Shown here: positions 5,045-14,651 of the stretch, in pieces
How positions within the stretch are numbered: the first letter of the stretch is position 1
How the letters are laid out: each line of letters opens with the position of its first letter
Virus record (IMG/VR): IMGVR_UViG_3300020203_000032
Coordinates: 1 to 42,732 of that record
DNA: 42,732 nt
Source: a virus
Strand: one strand, 5' to 3'
Made by a program: the position numbers and the translations under genes
Notes under the pieces: generated by a model
Databases searched by the model: none
What the model was told of the DNA's origin: nothing
What the model saw: the letters and a program-made list of their open reading frames with translations, nothing else

Positions 5045-7963
5045 TCAACTTAAAAACAACCCCTGAGTTTCATCAGGTGTAATAACCTGAACCTGATTAT
5101 TCCAACCAGCTTTTTTCAAATATGCTATTATCTGAATCTTTGTTACCATCGTCATATATATCTCATCTGCTGCATTGTTACTCAAAGTCATTTTAAGTAT
5201 GCCAGTACCATGATCTAAATAAACGCCAATCGTATCATCTACAACTATTCCATAGCCTTCGATTTCATCATACCCATCTAAGTTTTTATTAAAGGACTGA
5301 ATTGCTACATCAAAACGTATTCTATTTAATGCCAAATCCTCAGCTTGCACAGTAGAACAATCGGCATATCGAGCGCAGGCAAAACCAGCACTGGTTAGTC
5401 CGTTACCCTGGTCACGTAAGAGCTTGTCAAATATATTTAATGACACTTCACTCAATGGTGTCTCAGGCATTTGTAAAATAAATGTAGCTATCTCTAAATC
5501 ATTCTTGTAAAAATCTCCAGTAGGCGTTTTAATCTGTCCACCAGGAGCAATTACGATATCAGATGGAAAGAAAAATATGTTCTGGCCAGGATCACAAGCT
5601 ACAGGATCTCTCTCTAATGAGTCTTCACATGTAAATGGACTTGCCACAGAACAGCTAAGCAAACCAGTCGTATCTTTAACATAAGAAGATGGAACAGTTC
5701 TAGCATTAGAGCTGCCAGATAATAAATACTCCTGCCAGAAATCCTGAGGAACTACTCGATATTCTAACGCGACAAATGGTACGGCTCTATAGTAAGCATC
5801 AGAGTCAATTATTGAAGGTAAATAATTTCCGTAATATAAAGCATCAGTAGGATCTATTTCCTCTGGATTTAAAACATAACCGTCAAGATCAATATATCCA
5901 TCACAACTATAGTAACCGTCATATCGCCCAACCATATTCTGAACAGTTAAATCTATATGAGTAAAACTTGTGCCAACTGGAAATGCATTAATTTCTTTAT
6001 TTAAAAATTGTTGTAGAAGATCGTAATCTTGCGCAGATACATAACCATCACCATTAACATCGGCTCTTAAAAGATTTAACAATGTGAAATACCCATCAAC
6101 CAGCTTTTGTTGTGTGGATGGATAATGAATTGATTCTCCAATTAAATCTGAAAGCAATAGTAAATCTTCATTTGTTATAAGACCATCGCCATTAACATCT
6201 CCGTATCCATCAATGCATACATCAACTTTAGCAACCAAATAACCAACGTTTGAAAAATTATAATCCGGCAACAACTTACTTCCAAGCAATTGTTGTGATA
6301 ATAAGTCAGGGCTAGGATCTATTATAGTAAACTTATCACCTTTAGCTGAGCCAGGGAAATTTTGTGTCGCAATAATTGTGCTATTATCTTTAGGATTATT
6401 ATCTTCTATACAACCAACAATTAAAGGGTCAGATGTTTCTTTCAGAGTTGAAAGATCTGCGGCACCAACAAAGCTGAATTCTGGAACAAATTGTTGACGT
6501 GAATATACTTGGTTGCCAGTTTTCTGATCTTGCTCCTCAATACTTGCAAACTTAACAGCTTTTAAGACGCCTGTATTCAAACTGCTATAGCCCGTTGTAA
6601 CAAATGGAAAATATTTTTCTTGGTTATCAATTTCGGAACCAGTTATAGGATCTGTTTTTGTTTTAGTAAAAGCTATCCCGTTACCGGCATCATAGCCTTG
6701 ACCAGAAGCAATTTGAACGGAATCTGACCAAATTTGGTACCATAGGTCCTCCTCAACTACATCTGCCCATGTCCCACTACTAAATAAAGTTAATCTTGCA
6801 TCCTCAGTTCTGTCCGTTCCAACTTCAGCAAAAATAGTTCCATTACCAGCAGATCCGGATCTGCGAATAGTAAATGCATAATACTGGTCTTTATTAATAC
6901 CTCCTGGCACTGAGACGCTAGATCCGTTGACAACAAAATCAACAGGTTGAGCTACATCGGTTAATAGATAACCAGCTGATAATAATTCAGCTTGGCTGAA
7001 ACTTAACTCAACAAGTGCAATTGGGTTAGGTTCAAATTCAATTGCTAGACCTGGAATGATATCATTCACACAATTGACTGTTGTTTGTAATTTATGAATG
7101 CTAAAAATTATATCACCTGACCAGTTAAAGCGGTCAGTTAAACTTGCACTATCATTAGGTTGTACACCTAAGAGTATAGTTACTTTTTGAATATTATCTG
7201 AGTGTGATAAAAACTTTTCACCTAATCTTGATAAGGTATCGCCTGACTCTAATGTTCTGGATGGTTGACCAGTAATATTAATCTTTAAACTATCAGCATT
7301 ATATTGAGGACCTATACCATCCTGAATCGTAACATATAGTGCTTTAGAAGGGTCTGCCACTTTAAAATCACGAAAGAATATATTTGGTTGTTCATCTTGA
7401 CTGGAAGTTATTGGGCGTTTAGAAAGTTGAAATGGTTTTGCTTCTTGAATAATTATTGTTCCGCCATGATTAGCTGAGCAGTAATTATTACCTTTAAAAT
7501 CATTAAAAAGAATTGTCAGTACTCTTTTATAATGCTGAGATGTAGTTTTGGTTCCATTACGATAAAAATACATTCTATCCATAATGAGATCATCATTAAA
7601 AGACAATCCAATAATACAAACCTTAGTACTTAATCTACCGAACACTTCTGATCCTGTCAATATTACTTCCAGCTGATTACCAAGATTAATATCAGTGGGT
7701 TGTTTAGCTACGGAGAGACCTGTTCCGTCAAAATTATTTGCAGAAACAAGGCCTGCTTGGACAGGTGTAAGCTCATCAGAATTAAAAATTATATTAGGAA
7801 TTAAGCTATCGGCCAATACGCCTGAGCCAAAGAAGTTACCAACAATAGCCGCAGAAGTTTGTATATTATGAGCTTGTTCAAGATCCATATCTGATTTATC
7901 AATATTTTGAGAATCATGAAACAAGTTTTGTAAAGTTGATACAGGTAATTTGGGTGTAGTCAT
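5045..7963 (-). CDS. virion baseplate/fibre-associated protein with dockerin domain
   Basis: A 972-residue protein, the last large gene of the tail operon, so probably an exposed baseplate or fibre component. The N-terminal 500 residues are beta-rich with many N, G, S and T and no domain I can name. Residues about 583-655 form a complete type I dockerin: two calcium loops, DVNGDGLITNED (589-600) and DVNGDGYVSAQD (635-646), each followed by a leucine-rich helix. A further D-x-D-G-Y loop (CDGYIDLDGYVLNPEE) comes soon after. The tripeptide DGY occurs seven times. The C-terminal third begins near a cysteine-containing stretch and ends TQGLFLS. The start at 7963 has a weak AGAGAG box, 11 bases after the fibre-like gene. 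The role in virion assembly or host attachment is inferred. Confidence 0.88.
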   Translation of the reverse strand: MTTPKLPVSTLQNLFHDSQNIDKSDMDLEQAHNIQTSAAIVGNFFGSGVLADSLIPNIIFNSDELTPVQAGLVSANNFDGTGLSVAKQPTDINLGNQLEVILTGSEVFGRLSTKVCIIGLSFNDDLIMDRMYFYRNGTKTTSQHYKRVLTILFNDFKGNNYCSANHGGTIIIQEAKPFQLSKRPITSSQDEQPNIFFRDFKVADPSKALYVTIQDGIGPQYNADSLKINITGQPSRTLESGDTLSRLGEKFLSHSDNIQKVTILLGVQPNDSASLTDRFNWSGDIIFSIHKLQTTVNCVNDIIPGLAIEFEPNPIALVELSFSQAELLSAGYLLTDVAQPVDFVVNGSSVSVPGGINKDQYYAFTIRRSGSAGNGTIFAEVGTDRTEDARLTLFSSGTWADVVEEDLWYQIWSDSVQIASGQGYDAGNGIAFTKTKTDPITGSEIDNQEKYFPFVTTGYSSLNTGVLKAVKFASIEEQDQKTGNQVYSRQQFVPEFSFVGAADLSTLKETSDPLIVGCIEDNNPKDNSTIIATQNFPGSAKGDKFTIIDPSPDLLSQQLLGSKLLPDYNFSNVGYLVAKVDVCIDGYGDVNGDGLITNEDLLLLSDLIGESIHYPSTQQKLVDGYFTLLNLLRADVNGDGYVSAQDYDLLQQFLNKEINAFPVGTSFTHIDLTVQNMVGRYDGYYSCDGYIDLDGYVLNPEEIDPTDALYYGNYLPSIIDSDAYYRAVPFVALEYRVVPQDFWQEYLLSGSSNARTVPSSYVKDTTGLLSCSVASPFTCEDSLERDPVACDPGQNIFFFPSDIVIAPGGQIKTPTGDFYKNDLEIATFILQMPETPLSEVSLNIFDKLLRDQGNGLTSAGFACARYADCSTVQAEDLALNRIRFDVAIQSFNKNLDGYDEIEGYGIVVDDTIGVYLDHGTGILKMTLSNNAADEIYMTMVTKIQIIAYLKKAGWNNQVQVITPDETQGLFLS
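5999..6217 (-). other. type I dockerin domain within the 972-residue protein
   Basis: Two EF-hand-like loops of 12 residues with D at 1, N at 3, D at 5, hydrophobic at 8 and D at 12 are separated by 34 residues, and each is followed by a helix containing LLLL or DYDLLQQFL. This is the duplicated F-hand arrangement of cellulosomal dockerins, which bind calcium and a cohesin partner. No cohesin domain is recognisable in the window. Confidence 0.85.
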
Positions 7964-7974
7964 TATTCTCTCTT

Positions 7975-10900
7975 TTAATAAATATAATTTAATTTAACTC
8001 TACTTTGGGCAGGTTTGAGTGCCTTAATTAATTCTTCTAAAATCTGCTTAGCTTTTGGATCGTTCAATATTATGCGAAAAGAATCAATGATATTTAAAGT
8101 AAAATTAAAAATACCATATTTCTCATCTACTAATATAGCGTACGAATCTGCTTTTTTAACTAAAGTATCAAAATCCATTAAAAAAGTAGTAAATGCATCT
8201 GGGACAGCTGGGCAAACCTGTTCTAGGTTAGCAATATAACTTGGGTCAATATCTTTTCCGCCAATAGTTACGATTGGTTGTATAATATTACTTAACTTTA
8301 AATTATCTATTCTTGCTTGAGCAGATTTTGCACTAAGATAATTAGATCCAACAAAGAATTGATTTATTGGATCTGTAAAATTAATATCAGCTTTTAAATA
8401 ACCAGTGATATTATTTAATGATGTTTGACCAAATGTAAAGCCGGACCCAAACAACAATCCTTGACCAAACAGGATGACAGTGGTTAATTTTCCATCAATA
8501 AATAATTTTAATTCATCATTATTGTTAGTAGAGTTAAATTTATAACAAGCTCTAATTTTGTGCCAAGTATCTCTTTGCCAAAAGATTGGTTGAGCGACCT
8601 CATATTCTTGACCATCATCAGCGGTTACTTTAAATACCAAATATCCTCCTCTACTTTTATAGATAGATATTCTATTACCTGATAGACTAGTTGGTACATA
8701 TGAAACAATAACTTTTGTTTTTTGAGATGGTAATGATGTTCCTAAATTAACTGTTTTAAAATCTGGTGCTATTGACCCGCCGATAAAATAATTGATTCCT
8801 TTTTCATCAGTATCAGATGCTAAACGAATACTATAAATAGTTTTAGTTGATTGGTTTAATTTAATAACACTATTTGTTATACTCGTAATATTTTCTATTA
8901 CATATGATGAGGCATCAAAATAGTATCTTTCATTTGGGTCATTAAAGGTATCAAAACGTGGACTTATCCAGAACTCGATGGTGCCCTGAGCTTTTGTATT
9001 AAATAAACCAGCATTATCAAACGTAAACGGTTTTTTAGTAATGACTGTTGATTGGTTAAACTCACCATTAACACTTTGTGAAGATTGAATAAAATCTTTT
9101 GAGAAAGAAAGATATGTAGAAGCTAAGTTTTTTATTGGTTTTTCAAAATTTAAATATAATAATGTTGATCTTGTTGGAACAAAAGATCTTAATGCAAAAT
9201 ACTCTTTAGTAAACGAAGTTTCTTTCACACTTATCACTTCGCCAACACGGGTATCAGTTTCACCTTGAGAACTAATTCTTAATTCGTCTAAAATAGCATT
9301 AGCCTGATGTGTTCCATTTAAATCTGAACCGATATACAGATTGATATTATCAAGAGGGTCAAATTTAACGACTAAATCGGTAGAGTAGTCAATATCATAA
9401 TAACCTTTATTTAATTCATATGGCACACCTTCTAATCCAACAGTTTCTAGATAAAAGAAACCATTTGAAAATCCTGAACGGCCAATTGGAGTATCATAGA
9501 TACCAAAAATACCGGAAGTGAATGCTGATCCTGGGACAGGTGGGTCGACAATTAACTCTGTACTTGACGCACCAAGAATTGAGTAAACTCCTTTAGATGC
9601 TAACGGAGATGATATAATTAATTTTTTATTAATTAAATCTGTACTATAGGGGAAACCTCCGCCGGCAGAATTAAATATGCTCGTTTGATTATTACCACCT
9701 GTGAGTGTTATGCCTTGTTGCACAGGTATGCTAAATCTTAGTATTGCAAAAATATTATTACCATTTGCTTCAGTAACTGAATAAGCCTCTTTAACCTCAA
9801 AGGCTGTTGCTGGTTGAGCTGTATCATAAGGTTTTACCTCGACCTCAAAATCAGATATTGTTTCCCATTTTTCTGTTGTCAGCATTGTAGTTGCTGATGT
9901 AAAGCTTATAATTTCTGTTGTTGCTCCGGAAAAAGCTGTTCCATTAACAATAACATTAACAGGTGTTGTAAAATTAGTATTATCTCCTGTTATTCGTATT
10001 GATAATGTTCTGCCTTCTGTAGCATTTGATGGTTGGCCTGATGGTAAAATAGGATCGGAATAAAATACACCCAAAGATAATGTAGAATTATCTGGACCAA
10101 TAGAAGTAAGTACAGACATGATTGGCTTTATGCTTACTTCATTTAAGTTAATTGGTGGTGGCATTTGAGTTTTCATCAAACTTGTTGGGCTCCATATATA
10201 AAATGTATCTTTAGCTCTTCTAAAGTTTAAACCAAGTGTTCTTATTAATATTTTATCACCGACATCAGCGTCGCCCAAAATTGTTAATACATTTTGGTTA
10301 AATAAGTTTTTATCTATTTGATAATCAGGAAGCTCTGCTCGTAATCCTGCTAGCTCCGTTTCGGTACCATCAGTATGCAAAACATAAACTGCTATATTGC
10401 TGTATAAATCAATTTGCGTTTCAACGACGGCTGAAAATTTATTAACTGAAAATGTTGCATTTGGATATGTTGCCGACATAGTATCATCTAATGTTAGATA
10501 GCCTCCGCTAACAGATAAGATATTAAAACTACCAAATCCGGTTTCTAAAATATCAATTGTATCACCTGGAACAATACCTTCTGCTTGAAAATCAACATCT
10601 TCAGAATAAACCAAATCAGATCCAATCTGGGTAAACAGTGTTTGACCATTTATAATTTTTTTACTTATAGTTCCTGCAACTAATTCTGGCTTAACTGTTC
10701 TGAACCTATCAGTGTTGGTAGCTATTGGACGACCACCATATTTAAGAATATTTGCCACCTCAAAACCATCAATAAATAAATGCATCTCATCTTTTTGGTC
10801 ATGTGAAGATAATCTCCATGATGCTCCTATAAAATGTTTTTCACCGGATTTCCAAGATGAAATATCAGCGCTTACTTTATAAGTTCCTTTACCAATATTT

Positions 10901-13900
10901 GTACCTTTATCCCAAACCTGAAAGTTTAAATAACCACTCCCATCTTTGTACATAGAAAATCTACTTTTTGATTCATTAACTCCGAAGTCTAAAAAGTAAT
11001 GATTATTATCAGCCATGAATGTTATGCCATCAAAAGAATATCCTGGCACATACCCGTCACTAGAATTATATCCATCAGGTGATGATGAATCATTTGAATC
11101 AATATTAAAAGTAAATTCAATTTCGTTAGTAATTGATCTTAAAACATCAGAAATATCACCAAGGCCAGGAATAAATTTGACATTATAAACCTCACCAGAT
11201 GAAACAATTTTACCTGAATATTTTTTAACAACACTATCAGACACATCTTTTGCTAGAACATTCCATTTCTTTTCAATATCATCGTAATAAATAAATAAAC
11301 CAGTCTGGGTAAAGACAGCTGATGGTAAACCCAATGGGCTATTGGCATCATCTCTGTGAACAGAGAAATTACCATATATATCAAACGTTGGATTATAACT
11401 ACTGGCACCAATGTAAATATTATTTGCAGAAAGAACATAACCATCTTTTATTACAGATGAAAACTCTAAAGTTGCATCATTATCTAAACCATCCCATTCA
11501 GGGATAATCCAGAAAGCTAATGATCCATCTTCCAATCTTAAATTAGATGACACCGGTATGGTAACCACATCATCTGAATTTTTAAACAATATTCCGCTAT
11601 CAAACTTACCAGGTAATTGTTGTAAATCACCATAAACTTTAGGTTGATTTGGATTTAAAATTGAAATACCTAAAGACCAAAATATAAAAACGCCTTCAAT
11701 GAGTTCTGGGTCAATTTTTGTTATAGAGGATACTAATAATTTCATTGCAGGTATAGTTGGGCCTTTTGTAAATGATTGTAATGCCCCTTGTAATGCGTCG
11801 CGGTATATCTCTCTATTTAAAGAAACGTCAAATGTATTCATTATTGGTAAATCAACTAATGTTCCAAAATTACTTAATAGGGAGTCTCTTAAAGCTCCTG
11901 CCTTATAAGTAACATAATATTCTTCACCTTCATTAATAGAATCTGATTCTGTAAAATTAATTACGTTATCACCATACTCATAACTAACAATAATTTCATC
12001 AGCAAGATAGTTATAATCAACTAGTAATTCGCCTAAATTATAATCAACTATAGGTGTCGACCCAACATTTAGTTGTACGTTATAAATAATTAAAACATCT
12101 TCTCCTGCGACTGGAGAACCTATCCCTGGTAAAGTGATTGCGTAATCTAGAAAAACACCTGAGCTATTCCATAGCTCTATACCATCAGCAATTCTGATAA
12201 CTGAACTTACCCTTATAATCTCTGCGCCTGGAGATATAAATGAAGCATTAACTATCAGTCCTGGTTCGATAGTTTTAACTTCTTTTTTCTGTATACCATA
12301 TAAATTAAGCGTAATAATATTGTTTGTAAATGTGCTGCCAAAAGAAAAGTCAGTATTATTAATATTATTGCTTAAATCATAAAGGTCAAAGATATGATTA
12401 ACATTTTTAATATCATTTGTGACCAATATTGTTCCAGACTCTACTAAGTAAGGAAGAGTTTCATCATTACTCAAGAATCTTTCATCGCTTCTTTCAAATG
12501 TTGTTGGATATAAACCAGTATCATCAAAATTTATATAATCAATTCTTTTATTTACACCTTTAATTGGAGATATGCTAAAATAAAGATCTGATACAGATAA
12601 AATATGATCATTTGCTGTTTTAATTTTTGGTCGTTTATAATTAACCGAACCAATATCTAAATCCTGGATCGACGAAACTGCTATATAAACAATTCCGTTA
12701 CTATAATTAACCTGGTACTGTCCAACACTCAACCTGTTATAATTATCAAGATTATCAGGAGTTTGAGTATCAAGATAGACTTCTTTTTGAAAAATATCTG
12801 TCCTACTAAATGTTACAGATGAATTAAAAGACGAACCGATAGAATTATCAGTTGCTGATATAATATTATTATTGTTTAATAATATTTCAAAAATTCTAAC
12901 GGAAGATGTATTATCAAATTCGCTATTTACAATTAATGTTTCAGATAATACATTTTCAAATGTAGCAATTTCTCCGATTACACCAGGTATTCTTGGAGGA
13001 ATTCTAGAAGAAAAAATAACACTATTACTTGTGAAACGATTTATCGTATAAATTTCTCCAGTTGTCTCATTGTACAGTCTAAAAACATTGGTAATTGGTG
13101 TATTCAAAACTTGTAAACTGTTTAAACTTAGTAAACGATTATCAATACGTTCTTCCAAATTTTCAATATGTGTATTTGCTATATAATCCGTATTAGGATT
13201 TAAAACTAGTTCCATAGCGAATTTCAAAACTATACTTTGTCCGATCAACTCTCTTAAAGGGTTAGCAACTAAATCGTTTGTTTCAAAATCATAATTATAA
13301 TCTAACCCTTCAACATATGTTTTTCTGTAATTGTAAGAAGCTGTTGGTGGAAAGTTACCAGTCCCATCAGCTTTTTCTGCGCCATAAACAAAAACTTGCC
13401 CAGTATTATAATTAACAGTATATTCACCAACACCTTTTGGTAAGCTTTCTAAACGATAAGGTATTTCTTTTATAAAAGCACGGTGAGGCGCCGAACATGG
13501 TGGATAAGAATATGGGTCAAGAAAAGTTACTCCATTAGATGTTGGTATATTATCATTTATAGTAACAACTGGGGCATGTTGTAAATTAAATGATGTTAAT
13601 AATGCTGGAACAACTTCACGAGTAATGTTGAGAACTTCAGACAATGTTATAGAGCTTTCAGTTACAAATCTTCCAAGATCTTTGTATTGATAAGAAACAA
13701 CAACTATATCTCCGGATCCTGGAGGCTGAAAACCTATTTCACTTAAAATAATATCATTTAATTTAAATTGATTATCATTTAATAAAACATATGTTGATGC
13801 ATGTGAACGATCATACTTTGGGTCATTTATTTGATATCCAAATCGTGCAATATCATATTCATATGAAGAACCATCCTGATATTGAAAAACAACTGAACTT

Positions 13901-14649
13901 AATAATGTCGCAGGATAATTATTAACAGTTAAAACTAAATTATTAAATGTTCCAGCGCCAGTACCAATAACAAGACTCTCATTAGCAATATTAGTGCTTA
14001 ATACGCTGACCAAATCTGCTGGAAAAGATTCGTAAGAAAATGATAATGATGTTGTTGAGCCTGTTGCTTTTTTTCCAACACGTAAAACTTCAAATGCCCC
14101 CTCTTCATTTAAACGATCAAATGGGCCGCTTCCACGAATTTTTCTTTCATCAGTTACAGTAATTTCTAAATAATTATCATTTTTAGCTTGACCAATATCA
14201 TGTAATCCTTGAGCAATTACATTTGCTTGAACATTTAAAGCATCATCAACTAAACTACCTTCGTTAACATCATAAATATTTTCAGAAATATATTTATATA
14301 ACAATGGTTTAACTTCATTGGTAGCTGATTCTGGACCAAGAGCTAATAAAACATTTGTTTTACCATCTTCAAATAAAAATGCTGTTCCGTTTTTAGATTT
14401 AAATCTAATTGCATTTGTAGATTTAAATGTAACAAGATATGATGCATGGGGAACTAACGGTCTTGTTACAATATATAATAAATTATTTGAAACGGTTACA
14501 TCAAGCACTTTTGCATCAGGAACTCCGTTAATTTGAGATATGACAGTAATATTCTGAGTGCCAATTAGACCGCTTAGAGGCTCAGTAAACTCAGCTCTTA
14601 AATTTCTACTATCTACAACTCTAAAACGTGTAACTCTTAAGTTTGCCAT
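7975..14649 (-). CDS. giant tail-fibre/baseplate-associated protein with two LamG-like domains
   Basis: A 2224-residue protein directly after the gpJ-like gene, the usual place for proteins that reach the host surface. The first 100 residues look like an Ig-like adaptor (MANLRVTRFRVVDSRNLRAE, ... SYLVTF). Two regions have the concanavalin/LamG signature, FWI-P early and a W-x-L/I ... E/D-x-L-x-L-F-I-D-G hairpin late: about residues 1020-1310 (AFWIIPEW ... MHLFIDGFE) and about 1870-2110 (EFWISPRFD ... LKLFIDGKL). Such domains bind glycans. Many short beta repeats lie between them. It has three DGY tripeptides. It starts two bases after the gpJ stop with only a weak purine stretch. No chaperone or pectinase domain is seen. 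Confidence 0.9.
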   Translation of the reverse strand: MANLRVTRFRVVDSRNLRAEFTEPLSGLIGTQNITVISQINGVPDAKVLDVTVSNNLLYIVTRPLVPHASYLVTFKSTNAIRFKSKNGTAFLFEDGKTNVLLALGPESATNEVKPLLYKYISENIYDVNEGSLVDDALNVQANVIAQGLHDIGQAKNDNYLEITVTDERKIRGSGPFDRLNEEGAFEVLRVGKKATGSTTSLSFSYESFPADLVSVLSTNIANESLVIGTGAGTFNNLVLTVNNYPATLLSSVVFQYQDGSSYEYDIARFGYQINDPKYDRSHASTYVLLNDNQFKLNDIILSEIGFQPPGSGDIVVVSYQYKDLGRFVTESSITLSEVLNITREVVPALLTSFNLQHAPVVTINDNIPTSNGVTFLDPYSYPPCSAPHRAFIKEIPYRLESLPKGVGEYTVNYNTGQVFVYGAEKADGTGNFPPTASYNYRKTYVEGLDYNYDFETNDLVANPLRELIGQSIVLKFAMELVLNPNTDYIANTHIENLEERIDNRLLSLNSLQVLNTPITNVFRLYNETTGEIYTINRFTSNSVIFSSRIPPRIPGVIGEIATFENVLSETLIVNSEFDNTSSVRIFEILLNNNNIISATDNSIGSSFNSSVTFSRTDIFQKEVYLDTQTPDNLDNYNRLSVGQYQVNYSNGIVYIAVSSIQDLDIGSVNYKRPKIKTANDHILSVSDLYFSISPIKGVNKRIDYINFDDTGLYPTTFERSDERFLSNDETLPYLVESGTILVTNDIKNVNHIFDLYDLSNNINNTDFSFGSTFTNNIITLNLYGIQKKEVKTIEPGLIVNASFISPGAEIIRVSSVIRIADGIELWNSSGVFLDYAITLPGIGSPVAGEDVLIIYNVQLNVGSTPIVDYNLGELLVDYNYLADEIIVSYEYGDNVINFTESDSINEGEEYYVTYKAGALRDSLLSNFGTLVDLPIMNTFDVSLNREIYRDALQGALQSFTKGPTIPAMKLLVSSITKIDPELIEGVFIFWSLGISILNPNQPKVYGDLQQLPGKFDSGILFKNSDDVVTIPVSSNLRLEDGSLAFWIIPEWDGLDNDATLEFSSVIKDGYVLSANNIYIGASSYNPTFDIYGNFSVHRDDANSPLGLPSAVFTQTGLFIYYDDIEKKWNVLAKDVSDSVVKKYSGKIVSSGEVYNVKFIPGLGDISDVLRSITNEIEFTFNIDSNDSSSPDGYNSSDGYVPGYSFDGITFMADNNHYFLDFGVNESKSRFSMYKDGSGYLNFQVWDKGTNIGKGTYKVSADISSWKSGEKHFIGASWRLSSHDQKDEMHLFIDGFEVANILKYGGRPIATNTDRFRTVKPELVAGTISKKIINGQTLFTQIGSDLVYSEDVDFQAEGIVPGDTIDILETGFGSFNILSVSGGYLTLDDTMSATYPNATFSVNKFSAVVETQIDLYSNIAVYVLHTDGTETELAGLRAELPDYQIDKNLFNQNVLTILGDADVGDKILIRTLGLNFRRAKDTFYIWSPTSLMKTQMPPPINLNEVSIKPIMSVLTSIGPDNSTLSLGVFYSDPILPSGQPSNATEGRTLSIRITGDNTNFTTPVNVIVNGTAFSGATTEIISFTSATTMLTTEKWETISDFEVEVKPYDTAQPATAFEVKEAYSVTEANGNNIFAILRFSIPVQQGITLTGGNNQTSIFNSAGGGFPYSTDLINKKLIISSPLASKGVYSILGASSTELIVDPPVPGSAFTSGIFGIYDTPIGRSGFSNGFFYLETVGLEGVPYELNKGYYDIDYSTDLVVKFDPLDNINLYIGSDLNGTHQANAILDELRISSQGETDTRVGEVISVKETSFTKEYFALRSFVPTRSTLLYLNFEKPIKNLASTYLSFSKDFIQSSQSVNGEFNQSTVITKKPFTFDNAGLFNTKAQGTIEFWISPRFDTFNDPNERYYFDASSYVIENITSITNSVIKLNQSTKTIYSIRLASDTDEKGINYFIGGSIAPDFKTVNLGTSLPSQKTKVIVSYVPTSLSGNRISIYKSRGGYLVFKVTADDGQEYEVAQPIFWQRDTWHKIRACYKFNSTNNNDELKLFIDGKLTTVILFGQGLLFGSGFTFGQTSLNNITGYLKADINFTDPINQFFVGSNYLSAKSAQARIDNLKLSNIIQPIVTIGGKDIDPSYIANLEQVCPAVPDAFTTFLMDFDTLVKKADSYAILVDEKYGIFNFTLNIIDSFRIILNDPKAKQILEELIKALKPAQSRVKLNYIY

Positions 14650-14651
14650 AT

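Noticed and set aside
5045-14649. Diversity-generating retroelement acting on the fibre genes
   Set aside because: No reverse transcriptase, template repeat or adenine-biased variable repeat was seen in the window.
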